A stretch of DNA of 55,342 bases from Schaedlerella sp. Lineage in GTDB: Bacteria; Bacillota; Clostridia; Lachnospirales; Lachnospiraceae. Below are positions 43,075 through 53,102 of this stretch, one piece after another. Position 1 is the first letter of the stretch, and every line of letters starts with the position of its first letter. Below the pieces are notes generated by a model that searched no databases, was not told where the DNA came from, and saw only the letters and a list, made by a program, of their open reading frames with translations. A program made the position numbers and the translations under genes. The stretch is from assembly GCA_020024595.1 (NCBI GenBank), contig JAHHTO010000002.1:1-55342 (forward strand). Reading direction: 5' to 3'.

Positions 43075-43512
43075 CTAAAAAATCCCGAAAATCTTCTCAC
43101 GGAAAGAATTATACAGTGTGTCATAATCCGTATAATGAATCTCACCTTCTTTAAAGCTTCTGCTCCATACATTACGAATTCCATCTGCCAGAATTGTACC
43201 GTCTTTACCGGATTTTAGAACACTCGTGAAAACATAATAAATCATAAAGAAATTCAGATCGATCTGTGTTCTTCCATCTATTTTTCCGCGTTTGTTTGCA
43301 AACTGCTTTTGTACTGCATCCACAATACACTTTCCAATCTCTTCTGCTGCTGCAGTCTTATCTTCTGCCTGCGCAGTATACTCGGCCATTTCTTCGAAAT
43401 AATGCCCATGCTTTGCAAGAAATTCCTGTGTATTCTTTTCAAAAGATTTCTTTTTTAGATGTTTCAGCATAGCATCTTTATCTTCAAATATTGTCTCTAT
43501 TCCCTGAAGCAT
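43075..43512 (-). CDS. Hypothetical helical protein (145 aa)
   Basis: Mostly alpha-helical, charged and soluble (KHLKKKSFEKNTQEFLAKHG; AEEIGKCIVDAVQKQF), no signal or membrane segment, with a hydrophobic stretch LNFFMIYYVFTSVLKSG at about 88-104. The ATG has AGGAGGA well spaced. It stands alone between the convergent AraC-type gene and the transporter terminator. No family assigned. Confidence 0.75.
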   Translation of the reverse strand: MLQGIETIFEDKDAMLKHLKKKSFEKNTQEFLAKHGHYFEEMAEYTAQAEDKTAAAEEIGKCIVDAVQKQFANKRGKIDGRTQIDLNFFMIYYVFTSVLKSGKDGTILADGIRNVWSRSFKEGEIHYTDYDTLYNSFREKIFGIF

Positions 43513-43675
43513 ATTTATCCTCCTGCACTTCCACCATTTTTATATTTCATATTATACATGATTCCTCGTTATACTTCCACATATAATATAATAAAACTCA
43601 TATAAACCCACTTTCTTTTACAAACAGCCTGGCTACAGGAAAATATTGATTTCAAAAGCCAGTTGCAATATATTC

Positions 43676-43707
43676 AAAAAGAAGCCGGACAAAATCGCCC
43701 AGCTTCT
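43676..43707 (-). terminator. Terminator after the ABC transporter operon
   Basis: On the minus strand AGAAGC and GCTTCT arms with inner GGGC/GTCC pairing (one G:U), followed by TTTTT. It lies past the lipoprotein binding-protein gene. Confidence 0.8.
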
Positions 43708-43751
43708 CTTTTTTTACTTATTGACTCAGATTACATGGATTTCTTTCCAAA

Positions 43752-44888
43752 TTAGTCGTAAAGGTTCGGAGCAATCTCTGCATCTTCCATGTTTTCTGTA
43801 TTGTACCAGTAACCATCCATCGGGATGTCAGATACTTCTTTACCATCACAAATATCTGTCAGAGTGTAAATTGTCTCGTATCCCATCATCAAAGGAGACT
43901 GTGTTACAGAACCAATAAACTGTCCGTTTGTGATAGCTTCTTTCTGAGGTGTACCAGCATCAAATCCAACACCGATAATTCCCTTTGCTGGGTCTGTGTT
44001 CAATTTATTCAGTGTCTGATTAGCTGTAATAACACCTTCAGCTGTTGTCTGGTTAGAACCGAAGATAGCGATTGTGTCTTCTTTTGACATAATCTTCTGT
44101 GCTTCTGTAGAAGCAAGGTCTACAGTTGTCTGTGCCGGAACACCAACTTCAATGATAACCTCAGCCTCAGCCTCAGCAACTTTACCTTCTGTTGCGTTTA
44201 CATAAAATTCATTACCAACTACTGCAACTTTCTTTCCTGCCTCTGTACACAGCTCAACCATCTTGTTGATGAATCCCTGTCCACGCTGCTGAATGTTCTG
44301 AGCTGTAGCATCCTGGTTAACTTCACCAATACGTACCTTCTTATCTGTTGTAGCCGCTTTAATCTGCTCTTCAATCACTGGGAACATATTCTCTGCTGCA
44401 ACTGCACCTGCAGCTTCATTATCTGTAGCTACTGTAGCGTAAATAGCGCCTTCCGGAGCATCGTCAACACCTGTATCGAAACAAACAACCGGGATACCTG
44501 CATCTAATGCTGCCTGCAGGGATTTCTTTACAGAGTTTGTATCACACGCTGCAAGACCGATTCCATCTGGTTTTTTCTCGATTACATCATCAAGCATCTG
44601 TACCTGATCAGCGATATCAGATTCATTAGCCGGTCCATTAGAGTTCGCTGTAACACCAAGTTCACCACAAGCTTTTTCGATACCCTGAACAGCTGCCTGC
44701 CAATATGTAGACTGGAAGCTCTTTACGATTACTTCGAATGTGTAACCTTTGTCTTCTCCACCTTTTTCAGCAGATTCTGTGCTTTCTGCTGCACCGCTCT
44801 CTGCCGGTTTCTCTTCTTTTCCGCCACATGCTGCCAGTGAGAATACCATTGCTGCACTAAGTAAAACCGCTACAATTTTCTTTTTCAT
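43752..44888 (-). CDS. Sugar-binding lipoprotein of a CUT2-type ABC transporter
   Basis: 378 residues. Lipoprotein signal with lipobox LAAC (Cys at about 21), a Ser/Glu/Gly-rich linker, then a type I periplasmic-binding (RbsB-like) fold: QSTYWQAAVQGIEKACGELG, KKPDGIGLAACDTNSVKKSL, VVCFDTGVDDAPEGAIYATVATDNEAAG, GVGFDAGTPQKEAI. Captures a sugar outside the membrane for the permease-ATPase genes upstream. Last gene of that operon, after a 99-base gap without a terminator. Substrate not determinable here; fucose, rhamnose or another monosaccharide is possible. Confidence 0.92.
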   Translation of the reverse strand: MKKKIVAVLLSAAMVFSLAACGGKEEKPAESGAAESTESAEKGGEDKGYTFEVIVKSFQSTYWQAAVQGIEKACGELGVTANSNGPANESDIADQVQMLDDVIEKKPDGIGLAACDTNSVKKSLQAALDAGIPVVCFDTGVDDAPEGAIYATVATDNEAAGAVAAENMFPVIEEQIKAATTDKKVRIGEVNQDATAQNIQQRGQGFINKMVELCTEAGKKVAVVGNEFYVNATEGKVAEAEAEVIIEVGVPAQTTVDLASTEAQKIMSKEDTIAIFGSNQTTAEGVITANQTLNKLNTDPAKGIIGVGFDAGTPQKEAITNGQFIGSVTQSPLMMGYETIYTLTDICDGKEVSDIPMDGYWYNTENMEDAEIAPNLYD

Positions 44889-44987
44889 TTTTCTTTCCTC
44901 CTTGAAATGAAATGTTTTATATGAAGTTCTTCTTTGAACGACATATTCTAAGAATTTGTTATTTGGATTTTATTGATAATTTAAGTT

Positions 44988-45959
44988 CTATTTTTTCTTC
45001 TTTACAACATCGATCAATACCGCCGCAATCAACACAATGCCGGTAAAAATCTGCTGCCAGTTTGCCTGCAGTCCAATAAACGGAAGACCAACCTTCATCA
45101 GACAGATAACAAACACACCGAAGAATGTTCCGAGGATGGTACCCACACCACCTGTTGCAGACACACCACCAACAATTGCACCACCAATTGCATCAAGCTC
45201 AAATCCAGCTCCTGCGCCCGGATAAATAGTTGCATAAGTAGCTGCATATGCAACTCCTGCAAGTCCTGCAAATAATCCCGAAATGATGTATGCAAGCATG
45301 TGATAGAACTTCACATTTACACCTGCAAGTTTCGTTGCCTCTTTGTTACTTCCAATTGCAATGATATAACGTCCAATTCTTGTATGATCCAATACAAATG
45401 ACATCACAATCACAAGAACAACCATCAGTACAATACCAATCGGAATAACGGTTCCGTTTGCAGAAATGAATTTGAATACTTTTCTGAACGCACCCTGTTC
45501 AGAAATTGCTGATGGCCATGAAACACCAAAACCACCACAAAGTGCAGGTCCGAGACCGCGAGTAATCATGCAAGTACACAGCGTTGCCAAAAACGGAGGC
45601 AAATCCATAATTGCTATCAGCACACCATTAAACACACCAATCAGTACACCAACGCCAATACAAGCAAGGATTCCAACACCTACCGGCACTCCTTTATGTA
45701 CGATCAGATATCCACCAATCAATGCATAAGAAACCAATCCAGTACCGATGGAAAGGTCTACACCACCGGTAATCAGCGGGAATGTAACTCCCAGTGCCAT
45801 CAATGTTATATAATAAGAATTATCCAGAACACTTACAACCGTTGGATATGTTCTGAATGTTGGGCTGAGAATGGAGAAAAGTACAACCATCGCAATGATG
45901 ATTCCCAGTACCATAGCCTCTCGCCCTTTTAATCCGAGAAACGTTTTTTTCTTTGACAT
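44988..45959 (-). CDS. Sugar ABC transporter permease (RbsC-like), second
   Basis: 323 residues, about 8-10 membrane helices, with LITGGVDLSIGTGLVSYALIGG (RbsC-type signature), LPPFLATLCTCMITRG, and GSNKEATKLAGVNV. The start is the ATG at 45959 (MSKKKTFLG) behind AGGAGGGG; a GTG three codons up is too close to the ribosome site. It follows the ATPase gene by 15 bases. Partner of the other permease in a heterodimeric channel. Confidence 0.93.
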   Translation of the reverse strand: MSKKKTFLGLKGREAMVLGIIIAMVVLFSILSPTFRTYPTVVSVLDNSYYITLMALGVTFPLITGGVDLSIGTGLVSYALIGGYLIVHKGVPVGVGILACIGVGVLIGVFNGVLIAIMDLPPFLATLCTCMITRGLGPALCGGFGVSWPSAISEQGAFRKVFKFISANGTVIPIGIVLMVVLVIVMSFVLDHTRIGRYIIAIGSNKEATKLAGVNVKFYHMLAYIISGLFAGLAGVAYAATYATIYPGAGAGFELDAIGGAIVGGVSATGGVGTILGTFFGVFVICLMKVGLPFIGLQANWQQIFTGIVLIAAVLIDVVKKKK

Positions 45960-45974
45960 CTTTCTCACCCCTCC

Positions 45975-47471
45975 TTATTCAATCTCTCTTGTTGCCAGAT
46001 TCATAATTGTTTCCTGTTTTGCTTCTGAAATATCAAGCTCACCTGTTTTCTTACCTTCACACATAACAACCACACGGTCGCTCATACGAAGAATCTCTGT
46101 CATTTCTGAAGAAATCATAATGATTGATTTTCCTTCTGCAACCAGCTTATTCATCAACTTATAAATTTCATTCTTCGCTCCAACGTCGATACCTCGTGTT
46201 GGTTCATCGAAAATAAGAATATCACAGTCACGTGTCAACCATTTAGCGATAACAACTTTCTGCTGATTACCACCGGAAAGATTTACAACTAGCTGATCTA
46301 CATTCGGTGTTTTTGTTGCAAGTGCTTCTACATATTTCTCAGCAACTTCTCTTTCTTTCTTCTTATTGATAAAGATACCGTTCGTAAAGTTCTTCATAGA
46401 AGCCATTGTTGTATTCTCTGCAACACTCTTCTGAACAACAATACCATATCGCTTTCTATCCTCGGAAAGATAACCTATACCACAGCGAACTGCATCTTGC
46501 GGATTGTTAATTGTTACTTTTTCGCCATTAATATAAATGTCTCCACTTTCCTTCGGATCTGCGCCAAACAACGCTCTTGCAGTCTCAGTACGTCCAGCTC
46601 CCATCAAACCTGAAAAGCCAAGAATCTCACCTTTATGCAATTCAAAACTAACATCCTGAACCATCTTACCTGCATTCAAATGCTCTACTTTCAAGACAAC
46701 TGGAGCATCTTTCGGAACCGCACTTTCAACCTTAGGCTCTTCATAAATCACACGACCAACCATCATGTTAATGATATCTTCTTTTGTACAGTCCTTTGTA
46801 ATCAAAGTACCTACATAAGATCCATCTCGCATAACTGTTACGCGGTCTGTGATCACTTTAATCTCATCCATCCTGTGAGAAATGTATACCATCGCAATGT
46901 CTTTCTCTCTCAGATCACGGATAATTTTGAACATCTCTTCAATCTCAGACTCTGTAAGCGCTGCAGATGGTTCATCAAAGATGATTACCTTTGCATCAAA
47001 GGAAACTGCTTTTGCAATCTCACACATCTGTTGCTTACCGACTGTCAAATTAGACATTTTTTCTTTCGGATCAATATCAACATGAAGTCTATCGAACAAT
47101 TTCTTTGCTTCTTCGTTCATCTTCTTATCGTCAATCTTGATTCCCTTTTTAAATTCTCTTCCAATAAACAGGTTCTGTGCAACAGTCAAATGACCAAGCA
47201 TATTCAACTCCTGATGCACAATTACGATACCAGCGTCTTGAGCTTCTCTTGTATTCTTAAACTCAACCTCTTTCCCCTCATATGTAATTGTACCAGAATC
47301 CTTCTTATAAATACCTGTCAACACTTTCATCAAGGTTGATTTACCTGCACCATTTTCTCCCATGAGTGCAAGAACCTCACCTTTTCTTACCTCTAAATCA
47401 ACATGGTCCAGTGCGTGAACACCAGGGAAAGACTTGTCAATGTCTTTCATCGTCAAAATAATGTCACCCAT
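45975..47471 (-). CDS. Sugar ABC transporter ATP-binding protein (RbsA/XylG-like, two NBDs)
   Basis: 498 residues with two fused ATPase domains. NBD1: Walker A GENGAGKST, signature-like LTVGKQQMCEIAKAV, Walker B VIIFDEPSAAL. NBD2: degenerate P-loop GLMGAGRTET, signature LSGGNQQKVVIAKW, DILIFDEPTRGIDVGAK. This split of one active and one degenerate site is normal for CUT2 ATPases. AAAGGAG precedes the ATG. Confidence 0.95.
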   Translation of the reverse strand: MGDIILTMKDIDKSFPGVHALDHVDLEVRKGEVLALMGENGAGKSTLMKVLTGIYKKDSGTITYEGKEVEFKNTREAQDAGIVIVHQELNMLGHLTVAQNLFIGREFKKGIKIDDKKMNEEAKKLFDRLHVDIDPKEKMSNLTVGKQQMCEIAKAVSFDAKVIIFDEPSAALTESEIEEMFKIIRDLREKDIAMVYISHRMDEIKVITDRVTVMRDGSYVGTLITKDCTKEDIINMMVGRVIYEEPKVESAVPKDAPVVLKVEHLNAGKMVQDVSFELHKGEILGFSGLMGAGRTETARALFGADPKESGDIYINGEKVTINNPQDAVRCGIGYLSEDRKRYGIVVQKSVAENTTMASMKNFTNGIFINKKKEREVAEKYVEALATKTPNVDQLVVNLSGGNQQKVVIAKWLTRDCDILIFDEPTRGIDVGAKNEIYKLMNKLVAEGKSIIMISSEMTEILRMSDRVVVMCEGKKTGELDISEAKQETIMNLATREIE

Positions 47472-47497
47472 ATCTACCTCTCCTTTCTATATTATTA

Positions 47498-48472
47498 CTA
47501 ATTCTTTCTACGTCTTGCAGAAACGTCTGAGTAAACTGCTGCAATAACGATTAAACCAGTAATAATATACTGATACTCTTTTGTGAATCCCAGCGCAAGA
47601 ATCCCCTGCTGCAAAAGAGAGATTATGATTACACCAATCACGGTACCGCTGATGGAAGCAAGTCCACCTGCCATAGAAGTACCGCCCATTACGCATCCTG
47701 CGATTGCTTCGTTATTATACTGATCGCCGTATCCAGGTTGAACAGTTGTATATGTAGCTACAAAGAAAACAGATGCAATACCAACCAGTGTTCCACAAAT
47801 AATATATGCCAGCATTTCCCAACGTTTTACATTGACACCAGAAAGTCTTACTGCTTCTTTATTGCTTCCAAGGCAGAGAATGTAGCGTCCCCATTTGGTC
47901 TTATTCAGGATTACAGCACAGACAACAGAAGCCGCCAAGAAAATAACCAATCCCACCGGGAATCCATTATAACTTACGATATGTCTGTACCAACCACCCT
48001 CTCCATCTGCCTGTGGCCAGCTTACAGACTGTGTTTTTGTAAATACAGCTGCAATACCTTTTGCAATGTTCATGCTTGCCATTGATACGATGAACGGCGG
48101 CACCTTCCAATATGCCACCAGATATCCATTAAAGACACCAAATGCTACACCTATCAAAATACTCATTACCAAACTTAAGCCCATTGGTACACCATATGTC
48201 ATCAGGCTATATCCTGAAACAAGTGAACAGCAGAACATAACAGGTCCGATTGAGAAATCAATTCCTCCGGTTGCAATAACAAATGTTACACCCAGAGAAA
48301 GAAAGCCCAGAAAGTATACATAATTCAACGTATTCATAATACGTGAAGTACCGAAAAAGCTTCCGCCTGTCAAAAGTCCGAATGCCAGATACATCAGTAT
48401 CAGTACGCCAATCAGGACAATTCTGTTAAATCCCACCTTTTTTACCAAAGGATTCTGTTTAATCTTTTCCAC
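47498..48472 (-). CDS. Sugar ABC transporter permease (RbsC-like), first
   Basis: 324 residues, multiple membrane helices. VIATGGIDFSIGPVMFCCSLVSG is the RbsC-type motif; VPPFIVSMASMNIAKG and LGSNKEAVRLSGVNV also match. The start is a GTG at 48472 (VEKIKQNPLVKK) with AGGAGG seven bases ahead; an ATG 13 codons upstream (MGTEKSKGIGG) is the alternative but lacks a ribosome site. First gene of permease-ATPase-permease-binding protein. Confidence 0.9.
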   Translation of the reverse strand: MEKIKQNPLVKKVGFNRIVLIGVLILMYLAFGLLTGGSFFGTSRIMNTLNYVYFLGFLSLGVTFVIATGGIDFSIGPVMFCCSLVSGYSLMTYGVPMGLSLVMSILIGVAFGVFNGYLVAYWKVPPFIVSMASMNIAKGIAAVFTKTQSVSWPQADGEGGWYRHIVSYNGFPVGLVIFLAASVVCAVILNKTKWGRYILCLGSNKEAVRLSGVNVKRWEMLAYIICGTLVGIASVFFVATYTTVQPGYGDQYNNEAIAGCVMGGTSMAGGLASISGTVIGVIIISLLQQGILALGFTKEYQYIITGLIVIAAVYSDVSARRRKN

Positions 48473-48604
48473 TTCTCTTCCTCCTATTCCTTTACTTTTT
48501 TCTGTTCCCATTTCATAGAACAGATTTGAGACACAAGAAGTACGCCTCATTTATGGATAAATTATGAACTTTTTTTTAAGAAATAGGAATTGAATATCTT
48601 ACTG

Positions 48605-48647
48605 AAAAAGGTTAAAAAACTACTGCGTGTAATTTTTTAACCTTTTT
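48605..48647. terminator. Terminator between the sensor operon and the ABC transporter operon
   Basis: Perfect 15-bp stem AAAAAGGTTAAAAAA / TTTTTTAACCTTTTT with a 13-base loop and a U-rich end on the minus strand. The sensor genes are therefore transcribed apart from the transporter genes, at least in part. Confidence 0.88.
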
Positions 48648-48651
48648 GCTA

Positions 48652-49647
48652 TCACTGTCCTGAAAACGGATAGAGCAATCTTTGATTTTCTTCTTCGTAC
48701 ATATTGGCTCTGGTAATCAACTTGCTTCCGGAATCCAAATTATGTTCCACTTCTCGGTTGGTGATCACATTAATCGCCTGCTCCACGCCCAGATATCCCA
48801 TGTTAAAAGGCTTTTGAAGGATAATCGCCTGAAAAACGCCAGCCTCCAGATATTGAATTTCTTCAATAGAATTATCAAATCCCACCATTTGAATCTGGTT
48901 AGTCAGTCCCATGTCGCAAACTGCTCTTGCCGCACCAATAGAAGAATATTCATTTGTTCCGATCAGCATATTCATATCAGGGTATTTAAGCAGCATCTCT
49001 TTTGTCAACGCATATGCTTTCTTATAAGAGGAATTACAAAATACAACTTCGGCAATCTGATTTTCATATTTCCCCAGCCCATCTCGGATTCCTGCCTCAC
49101 GCTCAGTCGCCGTAGAAGTTCCTTGCACATGAGCAACAATCCCAATAACTGAATCCTCATCCAAGAGTCTCCGTGTGTGTTCTCCAAGTTCTTTTCCTGC
49201 CTGATAGTTGTCCGTGTTGACTACTGCATCTGCGATATTCTGGTCAATTGTAGAATCCAGCAGAATCAGTTTGATTCCACTTTCTTTTACTTCTCGGAGT
49301 GCTTCTGTTGTTCTGGAATAATCCGCCGGGGCTATCAAAAGTGCATCCGGTTTCTTCTCAATACAAGACCGGATCAACGCAATCTGCTCGTCAATATCCT
49401 CTTCTGAATTAGCTCCATATACTTCGATTTCTGCTCCCATCTCCTCTGCTCCAAGCTTTGCTCCATCAATCAGAGATGTCCAAAACCCATTTAACGGATC
49501 AATTGTTTTGGGAATAAAAATTAATTGATACGGTTCTTTTTCTTTCTCCCCCGGCCATACCAAAATGAGCATAGAAAAAAGTGTAACTCCCATCAATATA
49601 CAACTTAGCAAAACTCCCACCCATTGTGTTTTAGTCCATTTTCTCAT
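48652..49647 (-). CDS. Membrane-anchored sugar-binding sensor protein, XylFII-like
   Basis: 331 residues. An uncleaved N-terminal membrane helix (about 8-32, no lipobox) and a type I binding fold outside: IPKTIDPLNGFWTSLIDGAKLGAEEMGAE, KKPDALLIAPADYSRT, LILLDSTIDQNIADAVVNTDNYQAG, QMVGFDNSIEEIQYLEAGVF. Its ATG lies inside the end of the kinase gene (17-base overlap) with AGGGAG ahead. In C. beijerinckii, XylFII is such an anchored binding protein that senses xylose for LytS-YesN. The same layout here argues for a sensor, not a transporter subunit. Ligand unknown. Confidence 0.85.
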   Translation of the reverse strand: MRKWTKTQWVGVLLSCILMGVTLFSMLILVWPGEKEKEPYQLIFIPKTIDPLNGFWTSLIDGAKLGAEEMGAEIEVYGANSEEDIDEQIALIRSCIEKKPDALLIAPADYSRTTEALREVKESGIKLILLDSTIDQNIADAVVNTDNYQAGKELGEHTRRLLDEDSVIGIVAHVQGTSTATEREAGIRDGLGKYENQIAEVVFCNSSYKKAYALTKEMLLKYPDMNMLIGTNEYSSIGAARAVCDMGLTNQIQMVGFDNSIEEIQYLEAGVFQAIILQKPFNMGYLGVEQAINVITNREVEHNLDSGSKLITRANMYEEENQRLLYPFSGQ

Positions 49648-51439
49648 GTTCCTGGTCTCCCTGCCTCGGAATTCTGATAACCGCACGGGTTCCCACTCCG
49701 ATTTTGCTCTCATATGTAATTCCATATTTCTCGCCATAATAAAGCTTCAGACGTTTCTGCACATTCGGTACACCTACCCCATTTTGCTTATGTTCCTTTT
49801 TCTTTTCATCAAAAATATGTGTCAAGGTTTCCTCATCCATGCCGATACCATCATCTTCTACTGCGATATAAACACTTTCTCCCTCCGGATATGCACAGAT
49901 TCGAACGGTTCCCTTTGAATCTTTATACTTGATTCCGTGATAAATCGCATTTTCTACAATGGGTTGTAGAATCAGTTTTACAATTTTGACATAGCGCACT
50001 TCGGGAGCAATTTCAATAACGGATTCCAGTTTGTCCTGATAACGCATCTTCTGAATCGTCAGATAATTTTTGACATATTCCATCTCTTGCCCCAGTTCTA
50101 CCAGTTCATGATCATTACTGATGCTCTGGCGTAAAAGCTTTGCCAACGCCGCTGTCATCTCCACGACTTCATCATTCCGCTCAGCCTCCGACATCCAGAT
50201 AATCGAATCCAACGTATTATACAGAAAATGTGGATTAATCTGTGCCTGTAGTGCTTTTAATTCACTTTTCCTTTTCTGCCTCTGTTCATATATATTCTGT
50301 TTCATCAATGTGTGGATCCGCTCCGTCATCAGATTATAAGATTTACCCAGACTTCCAATCTCATTTTCCATAGTCACATCTACATTTGCACAATCAAACT
50401 GTCCTTTTTCTACCATGCTCATAGATTCTGTTAGTTGTCGAAGTGGTTTGGTGATCTCCCGTGACAGCAGATTAGAAATCAACAGAACTGCTAAAATCAG
50501 TACTACCGCTGCTAACGTATAGAGCATCTGTGCCTGCTTGTTATTTTTCAAAAGATCAGAAGTATATGCTGCCCCCACCACTGTCCATCCAGTTTTCTCT
50601 GAACGCGACAGCGTATAAAGCTTCAACTCTGTTCCATCTTTTACAGTCAGAGAATCCTCTTTACAAGACATAATTTCATCAATATGTTCTTTCCGCAGTC
50701 CCCCATACATCAACTGTTGTTTGGGATGATAAATAATATTTCCTTTCTCATCCAACACGAAAATATATCCTTTATTTCCTATGCTGTTATTGTTACATAG
50801 ATCACTGATTGCACTATAGTTCAAATCCACAAAAAAAAGCCCCTCTTTTTCTCCCGTCCGATTGTTGACCAACACCCTACTCAGTGTGATCACCCATTTG
50901 TAACTGGATAGGACTGCATTCTGTACATGAGACGAGGATACTGCGATTCCTGTTTTCGAGTTCATCGCTGCCTGATACCAATCCAGATTCCTGATGTCGA
51001 TATAAGGTGTCAGATCCTCTTCCCCACCATTCATAATATATCTTCCATTTTCTGCTACTGCAGCTATATTATAAATATCTCCGCGGCTCTCCATAATCGT
51101 ATTGAACTGCGTCAAAATTCTCTTTTTCTGCTCCTTACGTTCACTCTCTGACTGGTCTTCCTCTAAAAGATAAAGAGACATATCTCCACTTTTTGCCATG
51201 ACAGAAGAAATATTCTCCATATATTCGATATACGCATCAATATCATAATTCACCTGTCTAACAATCTGTGATGTATAGTTATTTGAATTTTCATAAATCG
51301 TCTGACTCGTAAAATTCAGCGCAATCAGAAGAAAAATCAGCACTGCAATTACCATCAGTGCCGAAAACGAAATCATCATCGTACTTTGAATACTTTTAAA
51401 TCTGCCGAACAACTTTGTAAATATCGCCTTTCTTTCCAT
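49631..51439 (-). CDS. Sensor histidine kinase, YesM/LytS-like
   Basis: 602 residues. First membrane helix about 22-43, a large extracytoplasmic Cache-type domain (about 45-300), second helix about 305-326, HAMP (about 326-378), then His_kinase with QAQINPHFLYNTLDSIIWMS (phospho-acceptor His) and GHKL ATPase motifs IVENAIYHGIKYK and VEDDGIGMDEE. Its start overlaps the regulator stop (TGATG), and its end overlaps the anchored binding protein. Likely phosphorylates the YesN-like partner when the binding protein is loaded. Confidence 0.94.
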   Translation of the reverse strand: MERKAIFTKLFGRFKSIQSTMMISFSALMVIAVLIFLLIALNFTSQTIYENSNNYTSQIVRQVNYDIDAYIEYMENISSVMAKSGDMSLYLLEEDQSESERKEQKKRILTQFNTIMESRGDIYNIAAVAENGRYIMNGGEEDLTPYIDIRNLDWYQAAMNSKTGIAVSSSHVQNAVLSSYKWVITLSRVLVNNRTGEKEGLFFVDLNYSAISDLCNNNSIGNKGYIFVLDEKGNIIYHPKQQLMYGGLRKEHIDEIMSCKEDSLTVKDGTELKLYTLSRSEKTGWTVVGAAYTSDLLKNNKQAQMLYTLAAVVLILAVLLISNLLSREITKPLRQLTESMSMVEKGQFDCANVDVTMENEIGSLGKSYNLMTERIHTLMKQNIYEQRQKRKSELKALQAQINPHFLYNTLDSIIWMSEAERNDEVVEMTAALAKLLRQSISNDHELVELGQEMEYVKNYLTIQKMRYQDKLESVIEIAPEVRYVKIVKLILQPIVENAIYHGIKYKDSKGTVRICAYPEGESVYIAVEDDGIGMDEETLTHIFDEKKKEHKQNGVGVPNVQKRLKLYYGEKYGITYESKIGVGTRAVIRIPRQGDQEHEKMD

Positions 51440-53049
51440 CAGATGTTCTCCCTGGCATACTCTTTTGGTGTCATACCTGTCGTCTTTTTAAATGCAATAC
51501 TAAAGTAGTGTGGGTCACTAAATCCAACCCGTTCTGCGATTTCATAATTCTTCAGGCTTGTCTGTCTCAAAAGTTGTTTTGCTTTCTCCATCCGGATTTT
51601 TGTCAGAGCTTCTGTAAATGTTTTCCCCGTCACCTCTTTGAAAATACTGCTAAAACGGCTGGTGCTGATATTTAGATATTCACAGATTTGATTCAATCCC
51701 AGTTCTGTATCCCCATAATTTTTCTGCATATAATCTCTTGCCAGATTCGCCTGTCTTTCTGCACTGGATTGTCCGGACTCTGCCATCGCCAGAATTCCTT
51801 CCTTCGCATACTCTTTTGTCAGTTTCATTGCATACTCGATTCCTTGCGCCTCTGAGATCTCAGAAAGCAGTTTTTCTTTCAATTCAAAAGAATCATCTGT
51901 CTCCTTTACACTTTTATATAAAATGTGCAGCACCTGGTTGAGATATGCGGAAGCTATATTGCGACTGATATAATGTGATTTTATCCAGTCTTCTATCTCT
52001 GATAGCACCTGCATAAGCTCATCCTCATCACCGCCTTTGACTGCAGATGCTACTTCTCGCAGTTTCGGTTCCAGTTCCAGAAAATTTCCTTCCTTGATTT
52101 CTTGTTCACAATCTATGATCACACCAATTCCCTTACTATATCGATACTTCAATACGTCCACGGCAGATTCGTAAGATTGGGGCAAATCTTCCAGTGAATT
52201 CACATAATTTCCGATTCCCATAGAGATACTCAGACTCATTGCCAACTTTACCTGTTTCTGAATTTCCATACACATTTCTGGAACTACTTCGCGAAATTTC
52301 TGTGGCGAATCTGTCCAAAGAAGCATACACACCCGATTATCAGAATCACGATAAGCTAGACCCGCCTCATACTCCTCTACAATCTCACTACTGATATTTT
52401 CTACCACAAAAGACATCAGCGCACTCTCTTTTTTTAATCTTCCATTTCCCGTCTCACACCATTCCGAATAGACATCAATATCAGCTACCACTGCCCGGAA
52501 TGCAGTTCCTTGAATCTCAATTCCCAACTCTGTCAATTCTTCAAGACTCCTTGTTACCTCTTGTGTTCCATTGACCAGGCGGGATAATGCTTTGGCAATG
52601 ATCAGTGCCTCATTCTTCGTGTAGTTACGGTACACTTTCTGTAATTTGTCTATCTTTTGTTCTTCTCTGCGTATGCCATCCAGTTTCATTTTCAGTCGGC
52701 TCAGAACTTTTGTAAGTTCTTTTGCTGTCACAGGTTTTAAGATATATTCGGATACTTTGTACTGAATCGCCTGCTTCGCATATTCAAAATCACTGTATCC
52801 ACTAAAAATAATAATCGCTGTCTGAGGATATTGCTCATATAGATATCGACTCAATCCCATTCCATCTACATAAGGCATACAAATATCGGTCAATACCAGA
52901 TCTACTTGTGTCTTCTTCACAAATTCAATAGCATCTCTTCCGTTTTCACAGTCTCCTACCAGCTCAAATCCCAGTTTATTCCACTCAATTTTTTTGCTGA
53001 TTGCCTCACGCACCAAAATTTCGTCATCTACCAACAGTACTTTATACAC
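51439..53049 (-). CDS. Response regulator, YesN-like (REC + AraC HTH)
   Basis: 536 residues. Receiver domain (1-120) with VLLVDDE, phospho-Asp in LTDICMPYVDG and Lys in YILKPVT, a long middle region (about 150-420, partly coiled), then two AraC-type HTH motifs (RFSSIFKEVTGKTF; IAERVGFSDPHYFSIAFKKTTGMTP). The start is the GTG at 53049 (VYKVLLVDDE), with GGGAGG eight bases ahead; the frame is open 14 codons upstream without a ribosome site. First gene of the three-gene sensor operon. Probable activator of the transporter operon. Confidence 0.93.
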   Translation of the reverse strand: MYKVLLVDDEILVREAISKKIEWNKLGFELVGDCENGRDAIEFVKKTQVDLVLTDICMPYVDGMGLSRYLYEQYPQTAIIIFSGYSDFEYAKQAIQYKVSEYILKPVTAKELTKVLSRLKMKLDGIRREEQKIDKLQKVYRNYTKNEALIIAKALSRLVNGTQEVTRSLEELTELGIEIQGTAFRAVVADIDVYSEWCETGNGRLKKESALMSFVVENISSEIVEEYEAGLAYRDSDNRVCMLLWTDSPQKFREVVPEMCMEIQKQVKLAMSLSISMGIGNYVNSLEDLPQSYESAVDVLKYRYSKGIGVIIDCEQEIKEGNFLELEPKLREVASAVKGGDEDELMQVLSEIEDWIKSHYISRNIASAYLNQVLHILYKSVKETDDSFELKEKLLSEISEAQGIEYAMKLTKEYAKEGILAMAESGQSSAERQANLARDYMQKNYGDTELGLNQICEYLNISTSRFSSIFKEVTGKTFTEALTKIRMEKAKQLLRQTSLKNYEIAERVGFSDPHYFSIAFKKTTGMTPKEYARENI

Positions 53050-53102
53050 GCCATTATCCTCCCACAGCCGTTTTTCGATACCCCTTATCACGCCGCTCTA
53101 TA

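Noticed and set aside
46635..47339. 234-codon plus-strand frame opposite the sugar ABC ATPase
   Set aside because: Long but with no recognisable domain, no ribosome site and Cys/His/Phe-rich antisense composition.
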